Shown here in pieces: positions 48,601-58,808 of a stretch of 64,000 nt of DNA. Source of the stretch: Corylus avellana (Eukaryota > Streptophyta > Magnoliopsida > Fagales > Betulaceae); the NCBI RefSeq assembly GCF_901000735.1, contig NC_081543.1, forward strand, positions 12,259,921-12,323,920, read 5' to 3'. The translations under genes were made by a program, and so were the position numbers. Numbering within the stretch: the stretch's first letter is position 1; each line of letters begins with the position of its first letter. The notes beneath the pieces were generated by a model. The model was not told the origin of the DNA. It was given only the letters and a program-made list of their open reading frames with translations, and searched no databases.

Positions 48601-50375
48601 AGTTTTTTTCCCAGAGAGCTCTCATCTCTTTCTTCCCTCTTCAGAAACTCCCCCCAACCCCCCGCAATAAGCCTTTGTTTTCTCCTTGTGAGCGCCGAGC
48701 ATAGAGGAAGGAAGAGTAAAGCCCCTCTGTTTTGGCTTCGACTAACATCTCTTCTGGCGGATTCCGGCAGCCCCAGCAACCTCCAAAGGCAACAAAGAAT
48801 GAACTACGAAAGAAAATGCGTGCAATAAGGATAAGCTTAAACTCAAAAAATAGTTTATAGAAATAAAAAATGGAAACAATTTTATGCAGTTTAAATGAGG
48901 TTTCTTAATCAACCGAAAATGTTTTTGGTTTGACTAAAATTTCCGACCATGTCAAATACTGACAATAGGTAAAACCTTTTCCAAAAACGGGTTTGCATCG
49001 AAACAAACGTAGTCTCACTTTTTATTGAGAATATTACTTTTTTATTGAGAATTTAATATTATTTCGTAGGAATGTGGATTTCCACAATAGGTCCTAAAAG
49101 CAAGAAGAGAAGACAAGAATTTGAGTGATTTAACCTTAGAAGCCTACGTTTATAGTGCTAATGCCCAAGATGAGGGTTACAATTTTATTATATTGAGTTG
49201 TATATAATTATTTTACCATAGAGGTACTTGTAATTTATAAAGAAGCAAAACGATAGGTGAGGTGTGCTAGACAAGGCAAATTTTAGTAAGAAAGGCAAGC
49301 AAAGGACCAAGGGGAATTCTCAAGAAAATTTGGTCATTGTAGTATATATATGGATCAATGATATGGAAATTCAACGTGTCCGAAAAATGTTTGCTACCAA
49401 CCAAAGTGAATTTATTCAAGAGAAAGATGCAACATACTCTCTCTTGAGATTGGCAATCAAAAGTGTGCATCTTTGGATTTCCAATAATCATTCAAAATTC
49501 AAAGGGATTTTGATGATAGAAGGCCAAACAGGCCTTTAGTCTTTTTGGTTACATTGGAAAGAAAGGTATATATCCTCTAGAGTGTAGACCACAAAAGCAA
49601 TAAATAGGACACACGCATGCATGAAATGAAACCATTTTTCAACTGACCAATTCCCTTGTCATTTACACGTGTCATTCTAGAAGCTGATAATGACTCCCTG
49701 ATTAAAGCATGCTCTAGAGATGTTCGACGGAATATGACTTTTCTTTCACCAGAGACAGAAACAGGAATTAATTCAGAGCTTCTCGATCTTTCACAATAAA
49801 GACAAATGTATTTAGATTATAAAACTATTTGTTAGGATATTTTATTATATTGTTATGTTTAATTCCTTATTAGCGTTTATTCCCTAACTTAATTATTATT
49901 ATTATTATTTTTTTTTTTGCCACTCCTAAGTTCTCAATTTATGAAGACTATTGTAATATAATTAATACAATACTTAATATACAAAATATAATCTATTACG
50001 TCTCTCCCCTTTCGCTCTCTCTTCCCCTCTTCTTTGTCTCTTTTATATTGTTATTTTCAATATATCTAACTATTCATAATGATCTTATATATATATATAT
50101 ATATATATATATGGATTTTTCAAGAGACATGGTCATGAGTTTTATATTTTTCCGTTAAACTAGCTCGTGATGTTTTTACATGCAAAAGTCAATGAGAATG
50201 TGTACGTAATCTGGAGGCTGGAGCCAATGCAAATCAATGGTTTGAAATTTTTATCTAGAAATAGTCAGATGAATTAATATCTTTTGGTCAAAACAAAACA
50301 GCAGTACAGAACACAATTCATACATTCTTGAATGCCGTTTTTTCTTTGGCCATTATATTCAGTCGATCATTAAAA

Positions 50376-50418
<43 letters not shown>
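48601..50418. other. Intergenic; pyrimidine-rich patch and possible solo LTR remnant
   Basis: 48605-48790 is GC- and CT-rich, like a displaced 5' leader, with no gene following. 49060-49330 resembles a Copia LTR (TTAGAAGCCTACGTTTATAG, GGGTTACAATTTTATTATAT), related in style to the LTR at 29264. (AT)n microsatellites lie at about 50083-50112 and 50383-50410. The frame at 49264-49539 has no family resemblance. Confidence 0.45.
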
Positions 50419-50419
<1 letters not shown>

Positions 50420-52075
50420 GTCCTTGGAGTCATAATTTAAAATCTTTATTTCACTAAATTTTTTTTTTTTGGAAAATTTACTCTTTGGGTCAATTGAAAT
50501 GTCAATAAAATTTATACCGTCAAAATTTTTTAACAGTAGTTAGTCTCAATCAAAACGCACCGTTTTATCTCATTAAAATATTAAATTTTTATTAATTTAA
50601 TTTAAAAATTAAATCTAAATTTTTTTAAAAAAAATTCCAGAGAGCAATCTACTGGTTATTGCATTGGTTGCTGCTGCAATCTACTTCGATCCTTGGATCT
50701 TTTTCCCACTCTACTGGGCTACTTAGAGAACAATGTTCTGGGCAATTTTTGTTCTTGGACATGATTGGTAATGGCATAGTGCCCCGTGGGTGGGGGGAGA
50801 GGGAAGATGGAGATGGAGGGAGAGATTTGGGGATTCCAACACACGCATAGGAATTACACAATCGCCGAAAGTGAGATATACAAGGATCGATTCGCTAGAG
50901 AAAGGTCCTATCCGGGTTCGATAATCCACCGGCTCCTTGTGAATCGGACCCAGAGCAACATCAGCAACTGACATTGTTCGAAAAACTTGAGGTTGAAGAA
51001 ACTCATGGACCTGTTTCTTATTGCCTTAAATTTTTCAATTTTACAAAAGGGTTTTCAAACCTACAACAAACCCATAAATATTTACAAACCCAACAGGGGT
51101 CTTCAATCAAATTCGATCAAAGAACCCCCTCCTCTAAAATAAATCCAAAATCTCTATGAAAATTGTAACAACCCGGCCCTATATTGAGAAGATGAGAAAA
51201 AAGCCTACATAGAGTGGGTAGTTTATAAAGATAGTTATAAATGTTAAGTCTTATATTACCTAGTTACTAGGTGAAACTATGCTTTATAATGAATTCTAGT
51301 GAAACTTCAAAATTGACTAGTCTTTTTGAAGTAATAGCGCAGATGTGGCTAACATTTTTCCTTAGTTGCTATGTAAAATTGAGTTTTATAATAAATTCTA
51401 AAGAAGCTTCAAAATTGACTATTCCTTATGAAGTAATATCGCAATGTGGTACATGAACATTGAAATCCTTCGTGATTCTCAAGATCAATACCAGCTTTCG
51501 CCTGTAACAAATTCAACATTGCTAGAAATGGTTGCTTTCTCGCCATCAACGTTGCCGGAGATGGGTTTTTATATATATATAGATTTAATTTTTCCAATTG
51601 TGAAACACATGTGAAGGGGAGAGGAGCAGGTGAAAAAATAAAAAGAAAAAGAAGAACAGATAAATGAACAGATACAAAAATAAAAATAAAAAAGAAATAG
51701 AAGAACAGATCAATGGTTTCTAACCTTCTAACAACCATATATTGGGTAATTTTTTGACCAAGTTTCCAGAGACCCCAAATCCAGATCTGGCCTCTCTCTG
51801 GAAAATTTTCACACCTTACCTTACCCACCGCCGACGCGCTCTCTCTGGATTTTTTTATTTATTTATTTATTTTAGATTTAATTTTTAAATTAAATTAATA
51901 AAAAATTAATATTTTAATGAGATGAAACGGTGTGTTTTGATTGTGACCAACAACTGTTAAAAAAATTTTGACAATAGAGATTTTATTGGCATTTCGATTG
52001 ACCCAAAGAGTAAATTTTTGAAAAAAAAAAAAAAACTTAAGGAAATAAAAATTTTGGCACGTTGACCCAAAGACT
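50419..52075. mobile_element. Mutator-like element with inverted repeats of nearly 200 bp and non-transposon cargo
   Basis: The left arm, about 50419-50645, is the inverted match of the right arm, about 51840-52075. The arms share ACTCTTTGGGTCAAT, the text around CACACCGTTT / CGCACCGTTT, CTCATTAAAATATTAA and TTAATTTAAAAATTAAATCT, and end near AGTC[C/T]TTGG[A/G]GTCA. Flanks TATTATATA and TATAATATA could be a 9-bp target duplication with one mismatch. The 1.2-kb centre lacks any transposase frame and has GC-rich patches (50780-50960, 51490-51560), as a Pack-MULE with captured host DNA would. I cannot name the captured sequence. Confidence 0.75.
51270..51450. repeat. About 101-bp imperfect tandem duplication inside the long-TIR element
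   Basis: TTTATAATGAATTCTAGTGA (51283) and TTTATAATAAATTCTAAAGA (51384) start two copies that share CTTCAAAATTGACTA and TGAAGTAATA[G/T]CGCA. The copies differ by scattered substitutions. Confidence 0.75.
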
Positions 52076-52339
52076 TATAATATATTTACCCATATATATA
52101 TTGAATGACGAATTTGTAAGAGTTGACGGGAGAAAATAATTAATTTTCTTAATATGCTATCAAAGCGTATAATTAATGTGAGTTGGAATCCTATTTGCAC
52201 TTTCTACCCTCCCATTTAAAATTTAAACTTTTACATATTGGATTTGAATCTATTCATTGAGGAAAATCACAAAGATGAGCAAATGTCCTTACAATCGCAT
52301 TAAAATTATAGATGTATTTTTTTAAAAAAAAAAATACTT

Positions 52340-52495
52340 CAGTGCAATATAATGCCCATATTTATTTCATTTTTAGTGACATGGCAGATAGACAATCACA
52401 TAAAAGGAAAGATTAAAATTTAAAATTTAAAATTTGAATTTTAATCCTCTCTCTCTCACTAAATATGGGCCAAATGTGAGCATTATATTGCACTG
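52340..52495. mobile_element. MITE with perfect 16-bp terminal inverted repeats
   Basis: CAGTGCAATATAATGC (52340-52355) and GCATTATATTGCACTG (52480-52495) are exact complements. Just inside, CCATATTTAT pairs with AAATATGG. It is 156 bp and non-coding. The TIR starting CAGTG..CACTG fits CACTA-like or other small MITEs, and the superfamily is uncertain. Confidence 0.75.
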
Positions 52496-53560
52496 TAAAA
52501 TCAAATGACTTTTGCACAGAGTATTAATTTCTCCAAATAATAAATGATTTTTTTTTCTTTTTTCAAGTTGTAATTTATGGTTATTCTGCATAACATTTGT
52601 GCAAATAATATTACAGAATTAAATACTCCTTATTTTTCTACATATATATATACTATTGCCAAAAAAAAATTTGGTGAGTATGGTTAGATTTATTTATTTT
52701 GGTGTAGGGGGTGAAAGTTGGTGACAATTAGCCGTGGTGGTTGAACCGAAGCACCTATACCAATAGGTCCAATACCATCTTTGTGATATTTGCATGGGTG
52801 TAGTTTAACTACTCTTGCATTTATTAGTATCCAATTTCCCATTTTCCTTTCTTTTATTATTTTATTTAATTTAGATATTCTGTATGAGGAGCAGAGGCAA
52901 GATTCTGTCAAGGGGGTGATTGAGGTTGATTGATAATTATAATGGCCCGGGTCATCCCTCACCAAAAAAAAAAAAAAAAGAAAGAAAAAGAAGAAGATAA
53001 TAATGAGTCATCCTATCATCTCTAGCTTCGAATAGTACTCCTTCAAAGAGCAGCTTATTTATGAATGAATGTCGATGTTTGACTGAAGTTAACGTTGTTT
53101 TTTGCAGCATAAACATGGTAGTAATAATAATTATAATGAGAAAAAAAATAATTAAAAAAAGAAAAGAAAAGAAAGACTTGGTCTTGCTTCTTCGATAAAG
53201 ATAAGCTGAGAAAGTCATTTTCGTTCAAGATTAACCAATAAACAAGATGAGGTGCTCTTTTTTCCACCTTACAATAATCACAACCAATTGCATTCATACA
53301 TGATTATGACATTCTAACACTACACTATTATTAAGCTTATTCTTCAATCCAATTGATATGACATTAGACGGAAACTCCATTGGCTCAAAAATTAATTATT
53401 GTCTTTTTATGATCATAACTAAAAGAGATTGGAGTACTACAATATTCATGTTTTTTTAATGTTGATTAATCTAAGCACTTGGACGGTCTCTTGGTTGGAT
53501 TATCGGTGCTCTCTAACTACCGTCCTAGTTTTGGTATTCTTAGCATTTTTCTAATTTGTA
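52496..53560. other. Gene-free AT-rich stretch
   Basis: No recognisable gene. The frames at 52690-53297 (minus) are low-complexity. Confidence 0.4.
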
Positions 53561-53696
53561 TGTAATTTCGGTTTTTTTTTTTTTTTTTGAGATGTCCACA
53601 CAAGAAGCGGAGGGAGAATTCGAACTAGTGACCTCCGCTTCATAAGGCGTGGTTCCTAGCCGATTGAGGTACCCTTTAGGGACTGTAATCTCAGTT
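53561..53696 (-). mobile_element. tRNA-derived SINE, copy 2
   Basis: On the minus strand it starts CAGTCCCTAAAGGGTACC, has box A-like GTACCTCAATCGGC and box B-like AGTTCGAATTC, then CCGCTTCTTGTGTGGACATC and a poly-A tail (the T run at 53571-53588). Flanks TGTAATTTCGGTT (53561-53573) and TGTAATCTCAGTT (53684-53696) match at 11 of 13 bases as an aged target duplication. Same family and orientation as the copy at 16427. Confidence 0.8.
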
Positions 53697-54820
53697 ATTA
53701 AGTTGTAATCAAGTTGTCCAAATTTTATAGAAATTCAAACAGCTTAAGAGGAGATCGAGCTACGAAACCCGCCACCAGCCAACTGGGAATATGATAATAT
53801 TCCCATGCCCTGCCAATTATAAACTCATTTGTATTCTTTCCAAATATAAGATAAGATAAAATAGAATAAAATAAAAACCACTTTCATTATTGTTGGGCTA
53901 TTAGCTTAAACACCACGTTAACCTCCATTTCAACGAAAAATGAACACCATTTTCATTTGTCTCGTCTCCATCAAGAGCCGGCCCCCAAGCTAATCACAGT
54001 GTCGTTGTCTCTCCATGGATTATCCTCATAACAACTTTTTGCTGCCTCCATACTTAGCCAATTATTGCGGTGCTAATAATTTTTATTAAAAGGGGTTATG
54101 AGTATAAATTCTCTACAAACTTCCCTAATTAAATTGAAAATAAGTGGATAAGAATTTGGCTATGAATTCTTATAAATGGAGCTAGCTGCAGCATTAACAG
54201 TCCAGCTCAAAATCTTCTTCCATCGTCAATTGCAGCAAGAAAAGCTCGACTTCGTTTTAGCCAAATTAATTAGGTTAGTACTACCATAATAGGAGATAGA
54301 AAGAGGGGTTGGTTGCATGCATGCCAAGCTTATGTTGTGTGTAAGCCACAGAGGTGGCATGCAAGTTATTGGAGTGGCCGAACTACCTTTTTGGCCTTAA
54401 AATAATTAATTTGTCCACCTTAATTAACCCAACTTTTTTAGGGTTGCTAAACCATCCCCTTTAACCAATTAAAGGGATAGTTTGACAATCTAGTTTTACA
54501 ATAGTTTTGCAAGACTTGCCATCAATTAATATATAGTTTTACAATATAGTGATATATCAAAATACAAATATCCTTGGCAAGGAAATCCAAAGTCCAATTT
54601 ATTATGGTCTTATAGGTATGAGACTTTGGGATAAGTCTTGCCAAATAAAAGCGAAATGAAACCCTATGACTTAATTAACGCGTCTATTATGATAATGTTT
54701 TATATATATTTATTTTAGTAAATATTAATGTACGTTATGAAAAAATAAAAATAAAAAAATCAACATCACAAAGTTTCAATTTACATATCGATAGACGGCA
54801 TACATATCGATAGGCATCAA
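53697..54820. other. Intergenic, containing the XTH 3' flank
   Basis: No gene. AT-rich throughout. The XTH 3' UTR (minus strand) should lie just left of 54821. Confidence 0.4.
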
Positions 54821-55615
54821 TTAAACACTAGCATCAGAGCTTGAAGAAGTAGCCGAAGCCCGGCTTCGCCTCCTTGACTGGCGACGGTGGCTTCCTCCGA
54901 ACTTGAGTCTTCCAGTGTCCTTAAACCGTTGCTTCTCCGATGGAATAATAACACACTCGGGCGGTGACACAGGGTACCTTAACATATCATAGCAATAGGA
55001 GTAGTACATGTAATTTTGGCGGAACTTGCGCATGGCACGGCGGCGCTCAGGCGTGACAATGGAATAGTCTTGGACGTCAAGGTGAGCATCCTTTTCGGCA
55101 CAAACGCTGGCTACCGGGAATTGCTCAATAGGGTCAACGGGGCAACCTTCTAGGGCAAGGTCCTTGAATTCGGCTACAAAAGGTGCATACTTGTAGTTCA
55201 CTTTGTATTTGCCGCCGGACGTGGCCCAATTTGAAGCATCCCATATGGTGGCGTACAAGGACATCGGCTTTGATGGGTAGTCGCCGCCCATTGCATCATT
55301 TCTTACAACCTCTCTGATAGGAACTTCATCAATGTAAAATCTGTTTATTTGAAAAAAAAAAAAACAAAATCAAGTCAATAACAGAGGATATATAATACTA
55401 GGGTTATAATAATTATTATTTTTTTTTTTACAATTTGTATTAGGAATTAATTACATGATTAACATGAGTAAAGCCAATGTCAAAAACTTAGGAAAGTATT
55501 AGGTAAGGGAAAAAAAAAAGAGTTAATAATTAATGTGTTAGCCGTTATATGTAAACCATGCCAGTAAACCATGCCAGCTAGCAAAACTCACTAATTATGG
55601 TCATCTTCTTGCTTC

Positions 55616-55671
<56 letters not shown>

Positions 55672-57494
55672 GAATCATAAAATATATATGGTGGGGGGAT
55701 TTTTCCAGCAACTCCTACCATGAAGAATAAAAAATTAATGCAGTACTTCACATGATTATGGACTAAGATTGAAATTAAGTTTTTTTTTATTTAGACCCGT
55801 GTCCTCTTTCTATCGTATAGAAGAATTCGGGCCGAGATCGAGGGCGAGGGGATCTAGATTTTGGGGCGTCCGAACAAGTCTGCAGACTACCCGAAGTAGG
55901 GGGCCCACCTATTCGAACGCCCTGAACGCCACACCATTCTCTCATTTTTTGTCTGAATCCTCTAAAATTAGGACAAAGATTTTCAGAAAATTCCGGTCCA
56001 CCTTGGTGATGAAGGTGAGCCTAAAGGTTCAACCGCAAGAATAGTGAAAATTCAGTGCAATCAAAATATTTGCTGCAATTCTCAATCTATATATGGCATG
56101 GTATATACCAATTAATTTGCGTTACCATCATATATCAAGGAAAAACGGTTTAGAAAACAAATTAATTCATGCCCATGTTTAAACAAAATTAGTATAAATC
56201 TAGAAAAATTGACCTAACTAGAGAAAAGTAGACAGCAAAAAATCTTTGGCACAATTCAAGAAAAAAAAGAAAATAAATAAATATATATCATTTTCAAGTT
56301 CAAAAAAGAATTCACTCTTGTCCACAACTTTTAATTAGAAAAGTCTCATCTCACACGCAACGCCAACCCATCTTTCCCACTCGTGATGTCAAACAAACAC
56401 ACAACAAAGGAGACAAAGGCGTACCACGTTAATAACTATTGTGCATAAAAACTTTCCCAAAGCAGAAAGAACAATCAAAATTAAGAGATAAATATTTAAA
56501 TTGATTAATTAAAAAAAAAAAACTCACATGATGTTTTTTGCCGTCCAAAGAATGCTGTAGCGGTGGAACTGCTTGGTGGGGTCGAACCAAAGGCGGTAAC
56601 GCTCCTCTCGGCCGCGGCTTGTGCTGCCGTTTCCGTACAAGTTGGTCTGAAACCGCCATGGCTTCCCTTCAAGGTTCCCTAGGAACTCGAAGTCTAGCTC
56701 GTCGTGGCTTTTCTCGAATACGTCGCCGTTTGATGTCTGTAATGATCAGTATATGAAAAATTCAACGATGATGATCATGATGACATGTAATCATTATGCA
56801 TGATGGTTTAGCGGGGCATGGAGATGGAGGAGGAATGTCATCAATATGTACAACGAGCAATTACGTGTATATATGTATATATAAGGAAAACTGACTAATT
56901 AAGGCCTTGAAAATTGAATTGTTTCCTTAATTTTGATGGGTTTGTTAAAAATCTAAACTTTATGATACGTGACAATCAAAATTCTATTTTCTTTTCCGTT
57001 TCCTTTTTTTTTTTTTTTTTTTCTTAACAAACAAACAAATTCAAACGATTTACTAAAAAGGATGTTATGATCATACTTACATAAAACGCAACACAGATTC
57101 CGGCGGTGTAATCCGACGGCAGCTTGATGTTCGCGCTGAAGAACCCATGCTTGTATAGATTGGAGGAGATAAAACCCGAACCTATCAAAAATAAACAAAT
57201 AAACAAATAAACAAAGTTCTTTTCTTCCATTTAAAAAATCAATGGAAGAACCACGCCATGTCAGCTTTGGTTGGTGAAGATACCTGTGAAGCGATCGAGG
57301 AGGAGGCGGACGCCTTTGCCGTCGGGGGCGCGGACGAGGTTGCCGTCGCCGAAGAGAGGTGAGTAGGCGGGGTTGAAGGGAATGGTGGAGAGGTTGTTGA
57401 AAGCTGCGTTGGAAAGGAAGAAAAAGAGAGGGAGGAGGAGGGAAAATAAACCGAGCCTACTATAAGATGGTCCGAAACAACGTAAACGATCCAT
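54821..57494 (-). CDS. XTH30: Xyloglucan endotransglucosylase/hydrolase, XTH27-30 subgroup, complete
   Basis: Four exons on the minus strand, 57494-57284, 57181-57081, 56736-56528 and 55340-54821, join in frame to 346 residues. The secreted GH16 enzyme cuts and rejoins xyloglucan in the cell wall. A signal peptide (about 1-30, LGLFSLLLPLFFFLSNA) is followed by the GH16 domain with the catalytic signature HDELDFEFLG (Glu117 nucleophile, Glu121 acid/base). A potential N-glycosylation site NGS starts at Asn140. The XET C-terminal domain has CPVDP, FRQNYMYYSYCYD and RYP..PPEC. The basic Arg/Ser-rich tail (RRQSRRRSRASATSSSSD) is usual for the XTH27-30 subgroup, as is the length (about 340). The start is the only ATG giving a signal peptide. 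The symbol rests on sequence and on its place beside CSLD, as XTH30 (At1g32170) beside CSLD6. The third intron holds a long (AT)n tract. Confidence 0.94.
55618..55668. repeat. (AT)n microsatellite, about 50 bp, in XTH intron 3
   Basis: Uninterrupted AT dinucleotides. Likely length-variable between individuals. Confidence 0.95.
55790..56045. other. GC-rich insert-like block in XTH intron 3
   Basis: A sharp GC-rich island (GGGCCGAGATCGAGGGCGAG and on) inside an AT-rich intron, with an incidental 91-codon frame. No family recognised. It may be a transposon fragment. Confidence 0.3.
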
Positions 57495-57573
57495 GCTTTT
57501 GTTTTCTCTTTTATTTTCTATCTTATGTTTTCTCTCTCCTCTCCGCTCGCTTTGCTTTCTCTGTAAGTCTATG

Positions 57574-57606
<33 letters not shown>

Positions 57607-57700
57607 ATTTAGAGCAGCAGAAGGAATTCAATGCAAAGGATATATAATGTGAGAGAGAGATAGAGAGACAGAAGGGAAAGAAAGAAGAGATCGAATGGTC
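57495..57700 (-). promoter_or_regulatory. XTH leader/core promoter candidates
   Basis: On the minus strand, a TATA run (about 57584-57571) lies about 80 bases before the ATG. It is preceded by CA repeats ((GT)n on plus, 57585-57608) and a CT-rich patch (GA-rich on plus, 57648-57690). Such pyrimidine patches are common in plant promoters. Motif-based only. Confidence 0.3.
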
Positions 57701-58734
57701 TTTGCGGCTGCTCTATGAGATTTCTTTATTATGGGTGTGTACGAGAATACCCTTGTTGTGTTGGGATATTACGAGGTGGCCACTATGCAGGATTATAAAG
57801 TAGGGGTGGTTGGAAATTTGTGATCTTTCTTTATCATGGTGGTTTAGGGGTTGATTCTAATTAATCATTCAAATTGAGGATATTGGGTAATGATTTTGAA
57901 TAATTCATTAATATTGTTCTTCGTCTTTATTTATCACACTTATTTTATATTAATTCATATGACGTATTTAAATGACTTTTTATATATGTCAGTTAATACG
58001 ATGATTTGTAGGAATTCCGGCTTATTTTGTGAAGATGCCAACAATGGAGTAGGATTGTATGGTAGGGGTGGTTGGAATTTTGTCATTGTTTTTAAAATTA
58101 TTGGTGGTTTGATGATTAATTGATTCTAGTCTATCAAATAGGGGTTTGATTAATAATATTTAGGAGATTTGATATGCCAATGTATCATGCAGCTGCCAAC
58201 AAAGGAGAATGGTGTCTTTGGGGGTTGAAAGTCAAGGGGAAGATGACAATCAAGATGATGTGGGATTCACATGAGTTCTTGGAGGTTGCATGCAGAAGTT
58301 TGCATTGAATAATCAGCCATCACCCACAAAATAAAATAATCTATTGCTTAATCCTTGAAAAAATATTTAAAAATAAAAAGGCCAATTAGTAGAATTCCTT
58401 GTAAAACTTCTAATACGTAATAAAAACTAATATATTTTACTAATGCTATTATTATTATTATTATTATTATAACACTAGGGATCTCATACATTTTTGGTTG
58501 AAAAGTATTTCTAAACAAAGGAGAGCACATAAAGGTAGAATTGAATATTTCCAACTCAAAATATTTGGTATTTTCCTTGTAAATTGTATGAAAATTAAAA
58601 AAAATATATATATCAATATGAAACTTGCAAAATACGAAGAGTCGTTGTTTTTCTTCTTTTCTATATGATGAAGTTGCATAAAATGCACCTTCTCTAGATA
58701 GATACTCATTTTTTATTTTTTATTTTGACATGTT
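57701..58734. other. Intergenic AT-rich stretch
   Basis: No gene. A (TTA)n microsatellite is at about 58446-58470. The frames at 57890-58123 and 58348-58709 look random. Confidence 0.4.
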
Positions 58735-58808
58735 GAGAAGGGAGATGGAGAATTCGAACTAGTGACCTCCGCTTCATGAGGCGTGGTTCACAACCGATTG
58801 AGAAAAAT
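58735..58808 (-). mobile_element. tRNA-derived SINE, copy 3 (5'-truncated)
   Basis: On the minus strand CTCAATCGG begins within box A, followed by ACCACGCCTCATGAAGCGGA and box B-like AGTTCGAATTC, as in the copy at 53574. The head is missing and the tail is AT-rich. No target duplication was found. Confidence 0.7.

Noticed and set aside
55769..56044. 91-codon plus-strand frame in XTH intron 3
   Set aside because: Lies within an intron defined by good splice sites; no family; composition follows the GC-rich patch.
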